Shown: piece after piece, positions 61,010 through 64,000 of the stretch
Layout of the letters: the number at the start of each line of letters is the position of its first letter
How positions within the stretch are numbered: position 1 is the first letter of the stretch
DNA from: Hyalella azteca
Taxonomy: Eukaryota > Arthropoda > Malacostraca > Amphipoda > Hyalellidae
DNA length: 64,000 nucleotides
NCBI RefSeq assembly: GCF_000764305.2
Contig: NW_025937524.1
Span: 496,001-560,000, forward strand
Reading direction: 5' to 3'
Notes under the pieces: generated by a model
Seen by the model: only the letters and a program-made list of their open reading frames with translations
Database searches by the model: none
What the model was told of the DNA's origin: nothing
Program-made: the position numbers and the translations under genes

Positions 61010-61505
61010 GTGGGTCTACACATGCAGAAATGGGTCTACACATGCAGAAGTGGGTCTACACATGCAGAAGTGGGTCTACACATGCAGAAGTGGGTCTACA
61101 CATGCAGAAATGGGTCTACACATGCAGATGTGTGTCTCCGCATGCAGAAGTGGGTCTCCACATATGCATAAGTGGGTCTACACATGCAGAAGTGTGTCTA
61201 CACATGCAGAAGTGGGTTTACACATACAGAAGTGTGTCTACACATGCAGAAGTGAGTCTACACATGCAGAAGTGGGTCTACAAACGCAGAAGTGGGTCTA
61301 CACATGCAGAAGTGGGTCTACACATGCAGAAGTGGGTCTACACATGGAGAAGCGGGTCTACACATGGAGAAGTGGGTCTACACATGCAGAAGTGGGTCTC
61401 CACATGCAGATGTGGGTCTACACATGCAGAAGTGGGTCTACACATGCAGAAGTGGGTCTACACATGCAGAAATGAGTCCACACATGCAGATGTGTGTCTC
61501 CACAC
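61010..61505. repeat. 20 bp minisatellite, about 24 copies
   Basis: TCTACACATGCAGAAGTGGG, with CTCCAC variants mainly at the ends. Confidence 0.93.
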
Positions 61506-61639
61506 AATGCGTGTGCATGGATGAGTGTTCACTGATCACCCAAGCTTGCTCGGCTGCAGCGCCACAACGAGGCTCTGTGCGCGCGCTGGTCTCATCCCGC
61601 ACTCCTCTCGTGCTTCACTTGACCTTCCTACACGAGGAT

Positions 61640-61726
61640 CAGTTAGAATAGAATAGAATAGAATAGAATAGAATAGAATAGAATAGAAAGAATAGAATAC
61701 AATAAAATAGAATAGAATAGAATAGA
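61640..61726. repeat. (TAGAA)n microsatellite
   Basis: Pentanucleotide run next to LINE 3' ends; probably the expanded LINE tail. Confidence 0.85.
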
Positions 61727-61905
61727 AGTGTCGGCACTGAAGAAATAGGCCCATGGCCTGTTGCCGATTCTTGTTCATAGAATATAATAGAAGTGTCGGC
61801 ACTGAAGAAATAGGCCCATGGCCTGTTGCCGATTCTTGAACTTTTCGTGACTTGATTTACAAGGGATCCGGCGTTTGGAACCCGATCTTTCTATAGCTGA
61901 CGATT
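61727..61905 (-). mobile_element. Two tandem LINE 3' ends
   Basis: A partial and a longer copy of the LINE 3' end (GTGTCGGCACTGAAGAAATA, GGCCCATGGCCTGTTGCCG in + orientation) follow one another, the first next to a (TAGAA)n stretch at 61640-61725. The second extends to GATCCGGCGTTTGGAACCCG, as in the copy at 42945. Confidence 0.7.
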
Positions 61906-62139
61906 AGTTAATCCTCATGCTAATGGTTTTCCTAACTTTATTGCGTGGCAGTTGAGGTTTTGGAATGTGAAATCTTCTTGCGTTGAGCATCTCCTCTGTG
62001 ATTAAATTTTTAAAATGTTTGGTTCGATTTCATTTCTAGTTGAGAGCTCATGTTTTTTCCTCTTGAACTATCAGTGAGCATTTGTCCAGCAGCGCTTTCA
62101 GATATTGCGGACGGTGGCTGATCTCGATTCCACAGCGTC

Positions 62140-62485
62140 ACGTATCTTAAGTGTACAGAGTGTCGTCACGCATATCTAAAGTGTACAGAGTGTCGTCACA
62201 CGTATCTAAAGTGTGCAGTGTCATCACACGTATCTAAAGTATACATAGTGTCATCATACGTATCTGAAGTGTACAGTGTCATCACACGTATCTAAAGTGT
62301 ACATAGTGTCATCACACGTATATAAAGTGTACAGAGTGTCATCACACGTATCTAAAGTGTACATAGTGTCATCACGCGTATCCTGAGGCACACAAATCGT
62401 CATCACGCGTATCCTGAGGCACACAAATCGTCATCACGCGTATCCTGAGGCACACAAATCGTCATCACGCGTATCCTGAGGAGCG
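62140..62485. repeat. About 30 bp array in two variants, about 11 copies
   Basis: TCATCACACGTATCTAAAGT plus GTACATAGTG, then CGTCATCACGCGTATCCTGA plus GGCACACAAAT. Confidence 0.92.
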
Positions 62486-62609
62486 CAAACATGGCATCAA
62501 CGTTACACGACACGCAGCGTCTCAAGTGTTCAAAAGAGAAGGAGCAAAATGCACCAAATGTGAATACCAAGTTCATTGTGATGCATCACTGCATGTTTAT
62601 ACTGACCTG

Positions 62610-62800
62610 AGACAGTGTATCCTGATACCCAGTAGGGGACAGTGTATACCGATACCCAGTAGGGGACAGTGTATACCGATACCCAGTAGAGGACAGTGTA
62701 TACTGATACCCAGTATAGGACAGTGTATACTGATAGTGTATACTGATACCCAGTAGAAGACAGAGTATACTGATACCCAGTAGGGGACAGTGTTTACTGA
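62610..62800. repeat. 27 bp array, about 7 copies
   Basis: GATACCCAGTAGGGGACAGT plus GTATACC. Confidence 0.92.
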
Positions 62801-62829
62801 CGCGATCAGTAGAGGGTAATATATACTGA

Positions 62830-63440
62830 CCTGGTCAGTGTGGGGCGGTAGGGGCCAGGCTGCCCTCGCTAAAATGATGGGCCGAATGAATAACTCAGAG
62901 ACAATTTTGTGAAATAACAAATTCGTAACGAAAATTCAAATGAAAGCAGAAACTAAAGCCAAAGTCAAATGAAAATTAACCTCAGAAGTCACACCGAAAA
63001 AGAAATGTTAAGGCTAAGTTTTCAGAATATAAATAGCATTTAATCAATGAGTAAAAATTTTCGTATATTTTCAATTATAATTCATGAATTACTGCATTTC
63101 AAAATGAAGAATCATTTGATTAAAAAAATCGCTAACAAAACGTGATTTTTTTGGATCTGCGATTCCCGTTCCGTAAATACAACACACTAACCGCTTTCGC
63201 AACACTTCTACACTGGCATACATCTTAATGTTCTGTATTATTAAGAGGCAAAATTTGAGGTTTTAGTCAACTATGTTATTAGTTCAAATGTCGCTACAAA
63301 GAAAATTAATTACGACTGTAGGCTAGTGAAATGGCGGCTTGCTTCTTATAACTATTGGCACAAACGCGCACTAGTATGACGATTGTTTATAACGCATGTG
63401 AGGGCGCTGTAAGAATACGTGCACTGGCGAACACATGCAA
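62830..63440. other. AT-rich sequence without recognised features
   Basis: No coding frame, repeat or splice set seen; upstream side of the limpet gene. Confidence 0.5.
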
Positions 63441-63444
63441 GCAG

Positions 63445-63840
63445 AGGGTGGTGAGTGGTGAGTGGTGAGTGGTGAGTGATGAGTAGGGAGTTATGAGTGG
63501 TGATTGGTGAGTGGTGAATGATGAGTGGTGAGTGGTGAGTAGAGAGTGATGAGTAGGGAGTGATGAGTGGTGAGTGATGAGTGATGAGTGGTGAGTGATG
63601 AGCGATGAGTGGTGAGTGATGAGTAGGGAGTGATGAGTAGTGAGTGATGAGTGGTGAGTGATGAGTGGTGAGTGATGAGTGGTGAGTGATGAGTGGTGAG
63701 TGATGAGTGGTGAGTAGAGAGTGANGATGAGTAGAGAGTGATGAGTAGAGAGTGATGAGTAGAGAGTGATGAGTAGAGAGTGATGAGTAGAGAGTGATGA
63801 GTAGAGAGTGATGAGTAGTGAGTGATAAGTAGTGAGTGAT
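63445..63840. repeat. 7-8 bp based minisatellite
   Basis: GAGTGGT, GAGTGAT and GAGTAGA units in mixed order, with one N at 63725. Confidence 0.92.
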
Positions 63841-64000
63841 GACAACATCAACTAGTCGACAAGTCAGTGACGTTGGTGCACGGTCTCAACAATCCTGACC
63901 CGAGTGAAGGTGTCGCATTGTATCCAACATATGAACAAGCAAGCTTATGGACCCATGCATTATAGACCTTCTGTATCTACGTACTGATAGTAAGGATCTA

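Noticed and set aside
61008..61524. Frames of about 160 codons (VYTCRSGSTHAEVGLHMQK)
   Set aside because: 20 bp minisatellite read in rotating frames; not a gene.
63387..63851. Leu/Ser/His-rich frame of 154 codons
   Set aside because: Short-unit minisatellite crossing an N.

Overview
The window is nuclear DNA from an animal, most likely an arthropod, and a crustacean such as an amphipod would fit. Evidence for this: two spliced genes with GT-AG introns, an ortholog of the arthropod LIM protein Limpet, a tRNA-derived SINE and its partner LINE, several MITE families, and a very high load of minisatellites. There are no bacterial-style operons. The species assignment is inference.

Layout. From 526 to 21218 on the + strand lie 14 exons of the C-terminal three quarters of a bridge-like lipid transfer protein of the BLTP3 / UHRF1BP1(L) family. 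Its N-terminal chorein part lies left of the window. At least two exons are missing from the assembly: one between 652 and 1876 (single N at 1642) and one between 12748 and 14863 (N gap at 13574-13819). From 21219 to 31091 is a gene-free convergent intergenic region rich in MITEs. From 60003 down to 31092 on the - strand lie the last five exons of a limpet (FHL-type LIM-only) gene. Inside its 25 kb intron between 58693 and 33398 sit one good (47998) and two weaker (36850, 50501) alternative first coding exons. All three end in phase 1 and can splice to the exon at 33398. 60004-64000 contains minisatellites and LINE 3' ends but no exon I can support.

The most unusual property is that tandem repeats are tied to splice junctions. 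At 14 or so of roughly 38 junctions, in both genes, the minisatellite unit itself contains the splice site with a few flanking bases, and copies run into the intron. The intron 6979-7318 consists only of three copies of its own donor region, one N, and nine copies of its own acceptor region. The exon ending at 15428 is followed by an array of 30 bp units that each carry the same consensus donor and keep the reading frame. The exon ending at 12748 has three in-frame donors 45 bp apart. This looks like splice-site duplication on a local scale and could generate length isoforms.

Two Illumina Nextera mate-pair junction adapters (14375-14412 and 52813-52850) are embedded in the sequence. Six single Ns sit mainly at borders between different arrays. 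The reference is therefore partly artificial at these points, and distances and continuity there should not be trusted.
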